A DNA stretch of 34,132 bases from Chitinophagales bacterium (GTDB taxonomy: Bacteria > Bacteroidota > Bacteroidia > Chitinophagales > Chitinophagaceae): contig JAURJU010000035.1 in NCBI GenBank assembly GCA_030832085.1, positions 1 to 34,132 of the forward strand, given 5' to 3'. Numbering within the stretch: position 1 is the first letter of the stretch; every line of letters begins with the position of its first letter. Position numbers and translations under genes: made by a program. The notes beneath the pieces are model-generated. The model saw only the letters and a program-made list of their open reading frames with translations, was not told where the DNA came from and did not search any database. Positions 1 to 7,440 of the stretch are shown here, in pieces.

Positions 1-106
1 AACCCACAAAAGAACAAAAAAAAATCTTTTAAATTTCGGGTTACTTTCTTTTACTTCGCGTATTAATTCACAATTATTCAATTTTAACATTCAAAAACCC
101 AAAAGA

Positions 107-280
107 ATGAAAAAGTTTTTCGCAATCTTGGCTATCGTAGCCCTCGCTTCATGTGGTGGTTCTTCTGAGACTCCAGCTGCTGATACAACTGCTGTTGCAG
201 TTGACACAACTGCTGTAGTTGATACAGCTGCTGCAGTTGACACAACTGCTGCTGTTGACACTGCTGCTGCAGCCAAGTAA
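107..280 (+). CDS. Small alanine/threonine-rich lipoprotein with VDTTA repeats
   Basis: A 57-residue protein. It begins MKKFFAILAIVALASCGG, a short type II signal sequence whose lipobox is LASC, so it should be lipid-anchored after cleavage before Cys16. The rest (about residues 20-57) is low-complexity, built of degenerate five- to six-residue units such as VDTTA and VDTAA, with no aromatic residues and a single Lys at the C-terminus. Tiny lipoproteins of this kind are common in Bacteroidota and their function is unknown. The gene stands alone and ends in a strong terminator, which fits an independent, possibly well expressed transcript. An open frame on the opposite strand here is only a shadow of the repeats. 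I am confident it is a lipoprotein gene and assign no function. Confidence 0.8.
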   Translation: MKKFFAILAIVALASCGGSSETPAADTTAVAVDTTAVVDTAAAVDTTAAVDTAAAAK

Positions 281-310
281 TCTTTTTTTCATATGGCAAG
301 CAATCGTTGA

Positions 311-343
311 AGTCGTCCCGTTTCTACGGGATGACTTTTTTAT
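311..343 (+). terminator. Intrinsic terminator after the small lipoprotein
   Basis: An 11-bp stem: AGTCGTCCCGT (311-321) pairs with ACGGGATGACT (326-336) with one G-U pair, around the loop TTCT, and a T-rich tail runs to 343. It separates the lipoprotein from the helicase gene. Confidence 0.9.
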
Positions 344-398
344 TTAACTGATTATCAGTCATTTGCGTTGTTTCCACCCCTGTGTCGCCGAATAGGTT

Positions 399-406
399 TA
401 CCTTTG
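399..406 (+). promoter_or_regulatory. -7 promoter element (TACCTTTG) of the DEAD-box helicase gene
   Basis: TACCTTTG matches the Bacteroidota -7 consensus TAnnTTTG. I see no well-spaced -33 TTTG. The element ends 14 nt before the ATG at 421, so the transcript leader would be very short. This argues against the in-frame start at 382, which would lie upstream of the promoter. Confidence 0.55.
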
Positions 407-420
407 TAAAAAGTATTTAT

Positions 421-2112
421 ATGAGTTTTGAAGCGTTAGGCATTGAAGAGTCGTTATTGAAAGGTATTCATGCCCTCGGGTTCACAGAGCCCACCCCCAT
501 TCAGGAAAAAGCCATCCCCATCCTTCTTAGTGGTACAAAAGATTTTGTCGGACTCGCACAAACGGGAACTGGAAAAACCGCAGCATTTGGGCTTCCCCTC
601 TTGCAACTTGTTGATTCTGAGGCCCGTCATCCTCAAGCCCTCGTGGTTTGCCCAACCCGTGAGCTCTGCATGCAAATCACAAAAGACATTGCCAAGTTTT
701 CCCTGCACAAAAAAGCCATTCGCTCAGTTGCCGTATACGGCGGCGCCTCCATCGGCGATCAAATAAGAGACCTCAAGAGGGGTGTACAGATAGTAGTAGC
801 CACTCCTGGACGTTTGATCGACCTGATTGAGCGCAAGGCCATCAACCTGGAGCACATCAATTATATTGTATTGGACGAGGCAGACGAGATGTTGAACATG
901 GGATTCCGTGAAGACATTGAATTCATCCTGGGCAATACCCCCAACAAAAACAGCGTATGGCTGTTCAGCGCCACCATGCCTTCAGAAGTAAGGCAGGTGA
1001 GCAAGCGGTTCATGACCACTCCTGCTGAAGTAACCATCGGGAAGGCCAATACGGCAAACGCCAACATCGACCATCAATATTATACTACATCAGGCGTAAA
1101 CAGGTACCATACCCTCAAGCGCATCATTGATTTCAACCCTGGCCTCTATGGTATCATCTTTACCCGTACCAAGGCAGATGCCCAGAGCATCACTGAATCC
1201 CTGATCAGGGAGGGATACGATATTGAGGCCCTTCACGGAGACCTGACACAGGCCCAAAGGGATAAGGTCATGGCAAGGTTCAGGGAAAAAAGCCTCCAGT
1301 TGCTGATTGCAACCGACGTTGCAGCCCGGGGGATCGATGTGCAAGGCATTACCCATGTCATCAATTATGAGCTCCCCGATGATCCTGAGGTGTATACCCA
1401 TCGCAGCGGAAGGACAGGCAGGGCTGGGAAAAGCGGCATATGCGTGTCTATCATCAGCCAAAGGGAAGCTTACAGGCTGCGCCAGATTGAAAAGCTGCTG
1501 AACAACCGCTTTCATAAATTGGATATTCCATCCGGTAAGGATGTTTGCAGAAAGCAATTTTTCCATTTCATTGATAAGATGCTGAATGCAGACATCAGCC
1601 ATGGAGAGTACGAAACCTATATTCCCTTGTTGAGGGAGAAATTTGTCGATATGGAGAAGGAAGAAATCCTGACAAGGGTTGCCGCTCTCGAGTTTGACAG
1701 GTTCCTTCAATATTATGAGAATGCTGCTGACCTCAATGTCAGGGACGACCGAAGGGCTGAACGGACCAGCGACAGGTACAATGAGCGCTCAACCGCCAGG
1801 CGTGATGGGGGTGAAAGGGGATCGTTCAGGTCTTCTTCTGACCGTGGTGGAGCCGGATATAAAAAACTTTTTATCAACCTTGGAACCAAGGACGGCTTTT
1901 ACAAGGCAAGTTTTCTTCAGTTCATCCTCGATCTCAGTGATCTCAAGAAAGAAGTACTGGGGAAAATTGACATGAAGGAAATGAACAGCTGGGTAGAAAT
2001 CGAAAGCGGTGCTGCCAACCAGATGATCAAAATGATTGACGGTAAAAAATTCAAAGGCCGTCAAATCAGGATGAACGATGCAGACAGTGGTGGACCCCGG
2101 AAGAGATTTTAA
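421..2112 (+). CDS. DEAD-box ATP-dependent RNA helicase with DbpA-type RNA-binding domain
   Basis: A cytoplasmic RNA helicase of 563 residues that unwinds RNA duplexes with ATP. Visible motifs in order: Q motif (GFTEPTPIQ, 20-28), Walker A AQTGTGKT (46-53), PTREL (78-82), DEAD (152-155), SAT (183-185) and HRSGRTGR in the second RecA domain. A basic, low-complexity linker rich in Arg, Ser and Gly follows, then a C-terminal domain (about 480-551) resembling the DbpA RNA-binding fold of the CsdA/DbpA group. Such proteins serve in ribosome assembly and cold adaptation; which role applies here cannot be read from the sequence. I chose the ATG at 421 because the Q-motif spacing is normal and a -7 box lies just upstream. 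It is monocistronic: a separate promoter precedes pheA. Confidence 0.93.
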   Translation: MSFEALGIEESLLKGIHALGFTEPTPIQEKAIPILLSGTKDFVGLAQTGTGKTAAFGLPLLQLVDSEARHPQALVVCPTRELCMQITKDIAKFSLHKKAIRSVAVYGGASIGDQIRDLKRGVQIVVATPGRLIDLIERKAINLEHINYIVLDEADEMLNMGFREDIEFILGNTPNKNSVWLFSATMPSEVRQVSKRFMTTPAEVTIGKANTANANIDHQYYTTSGVNRYHTLKRIIDFNPGLYGIIFTRTKADAQSITESLIREGYDIEALHGDLTQAQRDKVMARFREKSLQLLIATDVAARGIDVQGITHVINYELPDDPEVYTHRSGRTGRAGKSGICVSIISQREAYRLRQIEKLLNNRFHKLDIPSGKDVCRKQFFHFIDKMLNADISHGEYETYIPLLREKFVDMEKEEILTRVAALEFDRFLQYYENAADLNVRDDRRAERTSDRYNERSTARRDGGERGSFRSSSDRGGAGYKKLFINLGTKDGFYKASFLQFILDLSDLKKEVLGKIDMKEMNSWVEIESGAANQMIKMIDGKKFKGRQIRMNDADSGGPRKRF

Positions 2113-2120
2113 TCAGATTT

Positions 2121-2151
2121 TTTGAAAATGTTTTAAGTTTTCTTATATTTG
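2121..2151 (+). promoter_or_regulatory. Promoter of the aromatic amino acid operon
   Basis: A complete Bacteroidota promoter: -33 TTTG at 2121-2124, a 19-nt spacer, and -7 TATATTTG at 2144-2151. The expected transcription start lies within a few nucleotides of the leader-peptide ATG at 2157, so the leader mRNA is probably leaderless or nearly so. Confidence 0.85.
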
Positions 2152-2156
2152 CATTG

Positions 2157-2231
2157 ATGATATCAAACAGAACCCGTTACTTCTTTTATACTTATTACTA
2201 CTTTACCGGTGGTACGGGAACTTTTTGTTGA
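2157..2231 (+). CDS. pheL: Tyr/Phe-rich leader peptide of the aromatic operon attenuator
   Basis: A 24-codon frame (ATG 2157, TGA 2229) encoding MISNRTRYFFYTYYYFTGG followed by TGTFC. Residues 8-16 read YFFYTYYYF, so 8 of 9 consecutive codons are Tyr or Phe. It starts immediately after a perfect promoter and ends 34 nt before an intrinsic terminator that precedes pheA. This is the classical layout of ribosome-mediated attenuation: low charged tRNA-Tyr or tRNA-Phe stalls the ribosome on the run and prevents the terminator from forming. No mature protein function is expected. The symbol follows the E. coli analogue; the two are not necessarily homologous. The frame is far too biased in content, and too well placed, to be chance. 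Confidence 0.87.
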   Translation: MISNRTRYFFYTYYYFTGGTGTFC

Positions 2232-2272
2232 AAACCAAACAATAAACAAAACATCAACATAAGGATCCCGGT
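2173..2272 (+). promoter_or_regulatory. Alternative RNA pairings of the aromatic attenuator
   Basis: Three short segments can pair in mutually exclusive ways. CCCGT (2173-2177) pairs with ACGGG (2214-2218) as a possible 1:2 hairpin. CGGGA (2215-2219) pairs with TCCCG (2266-2270), and ACCGG (2205-2209) pairs with CCGGT (2268-2272); either would invade the left arm of the terminator. A ribosome stalled on codons 8-16 (2178-2204) would cover segment 1 and free the antiterminator. The pairings are visible, but their energetics were judged by eye. Confidence 0.6.
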
Positions 2273-2293
2273 TAACCCCCGGGATTTTTTTTT
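2265..2293 (+). terminator. Attenuator terminator upstream of pheA
   Basis: The stem ATCCCGG (2265-2271) pairs with CCGGGAT (2279-2285) around loop TTAACCC, and a run of nine T follows (2285-2293). It lies between the leader peptide and pheA, 12 nt before the pheA ATG, so it can only act to cut off the operon's own transcript. Confidence 0.88.
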
Positions 2294-2305
2294 AAGCATA
2301 ACCCA

Positions 2306-3190
2306 ATGATTGTAAAGAAATTGGAAACATCAAAAAAATCAGGAAACGGCAAGAAGGCATCTGCAGACCTCCCTTTGGCCATTCAAGGCTATGAAGGCAG
2401 CTTTCACCAGGTTGCTGCAAGATCCTTTTATGGTAAAAAGGCCCAGATTCTTCCATGTGCAACCTTCATTGAAGTGGTGAAGCAGGCTTCTGACCCTGCT
2501 GTGACCAGGGGGGGGATCATGGCCATCGAAAACTCCATTGCAGGAAGCATTTTACCCAATTATAACCTGTTGCAGAAGTCATCTCTTTTTGTAGCCGGTG
2601 AAGTGTATTTGCAAATCGATCAGCACCTGATGGTCAACCCTGGGGTAGAATTGAAAGACATCAAGGAAGTTCATTCTCACCCCATGGCATTGCAGCAATG
2701 TCTTGGATTTTTGAACCCGCATGGATGGAAATTGATTGAGACAGAAGATACTGCACTCAGTGCAAAGCATGTACAACTGCGCAAAAGCAAACATGTTGCC
2801 GCCATTGCGGGAAAACTGGCAGCAGAGTTGTTTGGATTGGACATCATCGCCCCTAAGATCCATGACGTCAAAAACAATTATACGCGGTTTCTAATCCTCC
2901 AGCAGCAACCCACTGAAATTGAAGGAGCCAACAAGGCCTCTATCAATTTTCACACCGATCATGCAAAGGGAAGGCTGTCTGAAGTGCTTACGGTGATTGC
3001 AAAGGAAGGAATCAACCTCAGCAAGCTGCAGTCGTTTCCAATTGCTGGAAGCAGGTTCAAGTATGGTTTTCATGCAGATCTGGAGTTTGATACCATTGAA
3101 CAGTACAAGCGGCTGATCAAAAAATTGGAAAAAATCACTGAATACCTCAGGGTGTTGGGTGTGTATAAAAAAGGAAAATTCAACAAATAG
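2306..3190 (+). CDS. pheA: Prephenate dehydratase
   Basis: Converts prephenate to phenylpyruvate, the committed step to phenylalanine. It has 294 residues: a lysine-rich N-terminal tail of about 25 residues, the dehydratase domain (about 26-205) with GYEGSFH, ENSIAGSI and the catalytic YTRF motif, then an ACT domain (about 215-290) that normally binds Phe for feedback control. In the ACT domain the usual ESRP signature is replaced by LQSFP (after NLSK), so effector binding may differ. There is no chorismate mutase domain; that activity is fused to the DAHP synthase encoded further down the operon. It is the first structural gene after the Tyr/Phe attenuator, and the next gene starts 4 nt downstream. 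Confidence 0.95.
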   Translation: MIVKKLETSKKSGNGKKASADLPLAIQGYEGSFHQVAARSFYGKKAQILPCATFIEVVKQASDPAVTRGGIMAIENSIAGSILPNYNLLQKSSLFVAGEVYLQIDQHLMVNPGVELKDIKEVHSHPMALQQCLGFLNPHGWKLIETEDTALSAKHVQLRKSKHVAAIAGKLAAELFGLDIIAPKIHDVKNNYTRFLILQQQPTEIEGANKASINFHTDHAKGRLSEVLTVIAKEGINLSKLQSFPIAGSRFKYGFHADLEFDTIEQYKRLIKKLEKITEYLRVLGVYKKGKFNK

Positions 3191-3194
3191 CACC

Positions 3195-4385
3195 ATGATA
3201 CAGGTTTCATCGAGATTGGAGGGTATAGGTGAATATTATTTTTCATCAAAGCTGAGGGAAATTGAAGAACTCAACAAGACAGGTCACCCGGTAGTCAACC
3301 TGGGCATCGGCAGTCCTGATTTGCCGCCCCATCCTTCGGTGGTGGAAGCATTGCATCAAGAGGCTGCAAAGCCGACAACGCATGCTTACCAGTCCTATAA
3401 GGGATCGCCGGTACTGCGCAACGCCATTGCAACCTGGTACAAACGTTGGTATCAGGTGGATGTTGATCCCAACACAGAGGTGCTTCCCCTGATTGGAAGC
3501 AAGGAGGGCATCATGCACATTTGCATGACCTATCTTGATCAGGGAGATGCGGCACTAGTTCCCAATCCAGGCTATCCGACCTATACCAGTGCAGTAAAAT
3601 TGGCCGGCGGTGAAGTCATTGCCTACCGTTTGGATGAGCAACACAATTGGCAACCAGACATCAGTCTTTTGAAGGAAATGGTTGAGGCATACCATAACAA
3701 CGGCAAGGGAAGGGTGAAGTTGCTTTTCCTGAACTATCCCCAGATGCCAACGGGCCAACTGCCCGATAAGAAGTTGCTGAAAGAAATCGTTGAATTTGCC
3801 CAGCAGCAGAACATCCTGATTGTTCATGATAATCCATACAGTTTTATCCTGAACGATGAACCTTCGAGCCTGTTTGAATTTGATGCATCCAAGTCGGTGG
3901 TGATAGAACTCAATTCATTGAGCAAGTCGCACAACATGGCCGGTTGGCGTGTGGGCATGCTGGTTGGTGCTGCAACGCATATCAATGCAATATTGCGGTT
4001 CAAAAGCAACATGGATTCTGGTATGTTTTTACCCGTTCAACTTGCTGCAGCCAAGGCATTGGAACTTGACCGTGAATGGTTTGACAGTGTCAATGATATT
4101 TACCGCCAGCGAAAAAACCAGGCAATGCACTTGTTGGATCTATTGGGCTGCACCTATGCCACCAACCAGGTAGGCATGTTTGTCTGGGCAAGGGTTCCTG
4201 GTCAGTATGCATCAGGATTTGAATTGAGTGATGCCGTTCTGAAAAATGCTAAGGTATTCATCACCCCGGGTGGAATTTTTGGGGATGCTGGAAATCAATA
4301 TGTGCGGGTAAGTCTTTGCAGCAAAAAAGAGTTGCTGGAAGAAGCAATATCACACGTACGGCAATGGCTAGAGGCTTTGGCATAA
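3195..4385 (+). CDS. Class I/II PLP-dependent aminotransferase, probably aromatic or prephenate
   Basis: A 396-residue fold-type I aminotransferase. Visible signatures are NLGIGSPDLPPHP near residue 35, PNPGYPTYTS, NYPQMPTG, HDNPYSF and the PLP-binding lysine K244 in NSLSKSHNMAGWRVG. The ATG at 3195 gives a normal N-terminus; a longer in-frame extension overlapping pheA is unlikely. Position between pheA and tyrA in an aromatic operon suggests it transaminates phenylpyruvate and 4-hydroxyphenylpyruvate, or prephenate itself. The sequence also resembles the LL-diaminopimelate aminotransferase-like group, so substrate is an inference from context. It is translationally close to pheA (4-nt gap). 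Confidence 0.85.
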   Translation: MIQVSSRLEGIGEYYFSSKLREIEELNKTGHPVVNLGIGSPDLPPHPSVVEALHQEAAKPTTHAYQSYKGSPVLRNAIATWYKRWYQVDVDPNTEVLPLIGSKEGIMHICMTYLDQGDAALVPNPGYPTYTSAVKLAGGEVIAYRLDEQHNWQPDISLLKEMVEAYHNNGKGRVKLLFLNYPQMPTGQLPDKKLLKEIVEFAQQQNILIVHDNPYSFILNDEPSSLFEFDASKSVVIELNSLSKSHNMAGWRVGMLVGAATHINAILRFKSNMDSGMFLPVQLAAAKALELDREWFDSVNDIYRQRKNQAMHLLDLLGCTYATNQVGMFVWARVPGQYASGFELSDAVLKNAKVFITPGGIFGDAGNQYVRVSLCSKKELLEEAISHVRQWLEALA

Positions 4386-4408
4386 AACCTAATGTAAAAA
4401 TCAGGAAG

Positions 4409-5254
4409 ATGAAAAAGAATTTTGCAATCGTTGGTGTGGGTTTGATTGGTGGTTCGTTGGCCCTCAAATGCAGAAAAAATGGATTGGCCGAGAAGATTTT
4501 TGGTGTTGATAGCAACCAAGAACATGCGAAGAAGGCCCTGGAATTGGGTCTTGTGGATGAAATGGTGACCATGGAAGAAGCCATACAACATGCTGATGTC
4601 ATTGCGCTTGCCGTTCCTGTTGGCGTCTTGTCAACGATGCTTTCTAAGGTGCTGGATCAGGTTACACAACAAGTGGTCATCGATATGGGGTCCACCAAAA
4701 GTCTGCTTGCCGGCTTGGTCAAAAACCATCCCAACAGGGGGCGTCTTGTTGCATCACATCCAATGTGGGGAACAGAATACAGTGGTCCTTCAGCTGCTGT
4801 TGAGCATGCTTTTGAAAACAAGGCAGTAATCCTTTGCGATACAAAAGAAACGGATGAAGACGCATTGGCGCTTGCAACAGCCCTGTTCAAATCGTTGCAG
4901 ATGCGCATCATTGAGATGGACTCGAATGACCATGATCTTCATGCGGCATATGTCAGCCATATCTCACACATCACATCTTTTGCATTGGCCAATACGGTTT
5001 TGGAAAAGGAGAAGGAAGACAATGCCATCTTCGAAATGGCCAGTGCGGGTTTTGAAAGTACAGTGCGTTTGGCAAAGAGCAGCCCCGAAATGTGGACGCC
5101 GATACTCATGCAAAACCGGGAAAATATTCTTGATGTCTTGAATGAACACATCACACAATTGAGAAAATTCAAATCCTGTCTTGAAAAAGAAAACTGGGAG
5201 TACTTGAATGAACTTATGGAAAAGGCAAACCAGATCCGCAGGATCATACACTAA
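4409..5254 (+). CDS. tyrA: Prephenate dehydrogenase
   Basis: Oxidatively decarboxylates prephenate to 4-hydroxyphenylpyruvate using NAD(P)+, the committed step to tyrosine. It has 281 residues. The Rossmann motif GVGLIGGS begins at residue 9, followed by VDSN at the end of strand 2 (an acidic residue that favours NAD+). The conserved substrate-pocket segment ASHPMWGTEYSGP contains H117, and the helical dimerisation domain includes SHISH. The ATG at 4409 is chosen because it puts the Gly-rich loop at the usual distance from the N-terminus; an earlier in-frame start would overlap the aminotransferase gene. There is no ACT domain and no fused chorismate mutase, so enzyme-level feedback by Tyr is not obvious. 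Confidence 0.94.
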   Translation: MKKNFAIVGVGLIGGSLALKCRKNGLAEKIFGVDSNQEHAKKALELGLVDEMVTMEEAIQHADVIALAVPVGVLSTMLSKVLDQVTQQVVIDMGSTKSLLAGLVKNHPNRGRLVASHPMWGTEYSGPSAAVEHAFENKAVILCDTKETDEDALALATALFKSLQMRIIEMDSNDHDLHAAYVSHISHITSFALANTVLEKEKEDNAIFEMASAGFESTVRLAKSSPEMWTPILMQNRENILDVLNEHITQLRKFKSCLEKENWEYLNELMEKANQIRRIIH

Positions 5255-5302
5255 TGTACCAATACACTTAAACCATCCTTATTAAATCGTTAATTTTACA
5301 AA

Positions 5303-6391
5303 ATGGAAACAACTGAAACAACCCATCAATCAACAGTTCAGGCCGCTTGGAACAAAAGACCATTGATTATTTCAGGACCCTGCAGCGCAGAAACTGAAGA
5401 ACAAGTCATTGAAACTGCACAACGTCTTGCCAACACGGGCAAGGTTGACATGTTGCGTGCAGGCATCTGGAAACCAAGAACCAAGCCGGGAATGTTTGAG
5501 GGCATAGGTGCAAAAGGATTGCCATGGCTTCAGCAGGCAAAAAAACTGACTGGCCTTCCTACTACTGTTGAGGTAGCAACTGGCAAGCAGGTTGAGGACG
5601 CATTGACCTTTGATGTTGATGTACTGTGGATTGGTGCAAGAACCACCGTAAATCCTTTCAGTGTCCAGGAAGTTGCTGATGCACTGCGTGGTGTTGATGT
5701 TCCCGTATTGATCAAGAACCCCATCAATCCGGATCTTGAACTTTGGCAGGGCGCTGTTGAACGTGTTTCAAGGGCTGGCATCAAACAAATAGGGTTGATC
5801 CACCGCGGATTTTCGTCTTATGGAAATACTGAATTCAGGAATGCGCCCATGTGGCACCTTGCGATTGAGATGAAGCGCAGAATGCCTGGTATGCCCATCA
5901 TCAATGACCCATCGCATATTTGTGGTCGCAGGGATATTCTGCAATCCACTGCCCAAAAGGCCATTGACCTTGATTTTGACGGGTTGATGATTGAAAGCCA
6001 TATCGATCCGGACAATGCCTGGAGTGATGCGAAACAGCAGATCACACCTGAGCGCCTCTCTGAAATGTTGTCCAGCATGACCTGGAGAAAGGAAGATGTA
6101 ACTTCTGAATCCTTTCATGCTGCACTGGACAAGCTCCGCGAGCAGATCAACCATATTGACGATGAGTTGATGCAATTGATTGCACAGCGGATGTCAATCG
6201 CAGAAAAGATTGGTGAATACAAGCGCAACAACAATGTAACCATTCTTCAGGCCACGCGCTGGAATGAAATACTTGAAAAGGCCTTGCAAAAGGCCGGAAA
6301 GGTAGGATTGAGTGAAGAGTTCATTTCCCGTTACATGGATGCAATTCACATGGAAAGCATCAACAGGCAGAATAAGATCATGAATGATTGA
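5303..6391 (+). CDS. Bifunctional DAHP synthase / chorismate mutase
   Basis: A 362-residue fusion. Residues about 18-260 form a type I-beta (KDOPS-like) 3-deoxy-7-phosphoheptulonate synthase with SGPCSAET, KPRTKPGMFEG, GARTTVNPFSVQE, LIHRGFS and DPSHICGRR; it condenses PEP and erythrose 4-phosphate, the entry step of the shikimate pathway. Residues about 275-360 form an AroQ-type all-helical chorismate mutase (LREQINHIDDELMQLIAQR, then IAEKIGEYK), which makes prephenate for PheA and TyrA. In such fusions the mutase domain also serves as a sensor for chorismate or prephenate feedback. A 48-nt gap separates it from tyrA and contains a weak -7-like TAATTTTA, so an internal promoter is possible. 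The aroB gene follows 5 nt downstream. Confidence 0.95.
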   Translation: METTETTHQSTVQAAWNKRPLIISGPCSAETEEQVIETAQRLANTGKVDMLRAGIWKPRTKPGMFEGIGAKGLPWLQQAKKLTGLPTTVEVATGKQVEDALTFDVDVLWIGARTTVNPFSVQEVADALRGVDVPVLIKNPINPDLELWQGAVERVSRAGIKQIGLIHRGFSSYGNTEFRNAPMWHLAIEMKRRMPGMPIINDPSHICGRRDILQSTAQKAIDLDFDGLMIESHIDPDNAWSDAKQQITPERLSEMLSSMTWRKEDVTSESFHAALDKLREQINHIDDELMQLIAQRMSIAEKIGEYKRNNNVTILQATRWNEILEKALQKAGKVGLSEEFISRYMDAIHMESINRQNKIMND

Positions 6392-6396
6392 TATTG

Positions 6397-7440
6397 ATGA
6401 ACAAGAAGAAATTTATATTTTCCAGTGCTTCGGTTGATTTTTATTTTGATGCACTGTTCAGTCAACTGGACAAGGTTGTTGATCGAAAAAAAGCAATTCT
6501 CATCACAGATGAGCATGTTTTCGGAGCGCATAAAACAAAGTTCAGGAACTGGAATGTGATCACGCTGAAGCCCGGCGAGGCATACAAGATCCAGCCAACG
6601 GCTGATGCCATCATAGAGCAGCTAATTGGATTTCAGGCCGACAGAACATCCATGCTGGTGGGAGTCGGTGGAGGAGTGGTTACCGACCTGACAGGCTATG
6701 TGGCTTCCATTTTCATGCGTGGCATCCGATTTGGTTTTGTTCCAACGTCACTGCTGGCCATGGTGGACGCTTCGATAGGTGGGAAAAACGGTATTGATGT
6801 AGGTCAGTATAAAAACATGGTCGGCATCATCAGGCAACCATCCTTCATTTTTTACGACCAGTCATTCCTGAAGACCCTTCCCGACGCTGAATGGTCGAAT
6901 GGATTCGCAGAAATCATCAAGCATGCATGCATCCTCGATGCCAAGGCATTCAATTTGTTGGCATCCACAACATTGGAAAGGGTCAAAAAGAGCCGCAAGT
7001 TGATGCAGGACATCATACTGCGCAATGTAAAATTGAAGGCTGGTGTAGTGAAGAAAGATGAGTTTGAAAACGGGGATCGAAAGCTCTTGAATTTTGGACA
7101 CACCTTGGGTCATGCACTGGAAACGCAATATGAATTGACACATGGACAAGCCGTCTCTTTGGGTATGGTATTTGCTGCATGGCTTTCAGGAAAACTGCTT
7201 GGATTCAAGGATATTGAACGCCTGGAAAACGTGCTGATCAATTTTGGATTGCCCACCCGTGCTGGTTTTGATGTGGAGAAGGTTTTCAAGGTCTTGGTCA
7301 TGGACAAGAAACGGGTCAGCACAACAATGAATTATGTGTTGTTGAAAAAAACAGGAAAAGGCATCATTCATGCGATCGATATCGAAGCATTGAAGCTGCA
7401 CCTTTCTGCATTCAATGCATCAAATAAAAAGAAAACATGA
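6397..7440 (+). CDS. aroB: 3-dehydroquinate synthase
   Basis: Converts DAHP to 3-dehydroquinate, the second step of the chorismate pathway, using NAD+ and a divalent metal. It has 347 residues. Family signatures are visible: GVGGGVVTDLTGYVA (NAD and substrate loop), PTSLLAMVDASIGGKNGID, and the metal-binding stretches FAEIIKHA and NFGHTLGHALE. The ATG at 6397 follows the previous stop by 5 nt; an in-frame TTG at 6388 would overlap it and is less likely. The stop overlaps the aroA start as ATGA (7437-7440), so aroB and aroA are probably translationally coupled. Confidence 0.95.
   Translation: MNKKKFIFSSASVDFYFDALFSQLDKVVDRKKAILITDEHVFGAHKTKFRNWNVITLKPGEAYKIQPTADAIIEQLIGFQADRTSMLVGVGGGVVTDLTGYVASIFMRGIRFGFVPTSLLAMVDASIGGKNGIDVGQYKNMVGIIRQPSFIFYDQSFLKTLPDAEWSNGFAEIIKHACILDAKAFNLLASTTLERVKKSRKLMQDIILRNVKLKAGVVKKDEFENGDRKLLNFGHTLGHALETQYELTHGQAVSLGMVFAAWLSGKLLGFKDIERLENVLINFGLPTRAGFDVEKVFKVLVMDKKRVSTTMNYVLLKKTGKGIIHAIDIEALKLHLSAFNASNKKKT

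Noticed and set aside
91-276. Ala/Val-rich 61-codon open frame on the minus strand
   Set aside because: It is the mirror of the repeats in the small lipoprotein gene on the plus strand, which has a proper signal sequence and terminator.
1090-1710. Long open frame (206 codons) on the minus strand
   Set aside because: It lies wholly antisense to the helicase core and has no recognisable domain; it is a shadow of the helicase codons.
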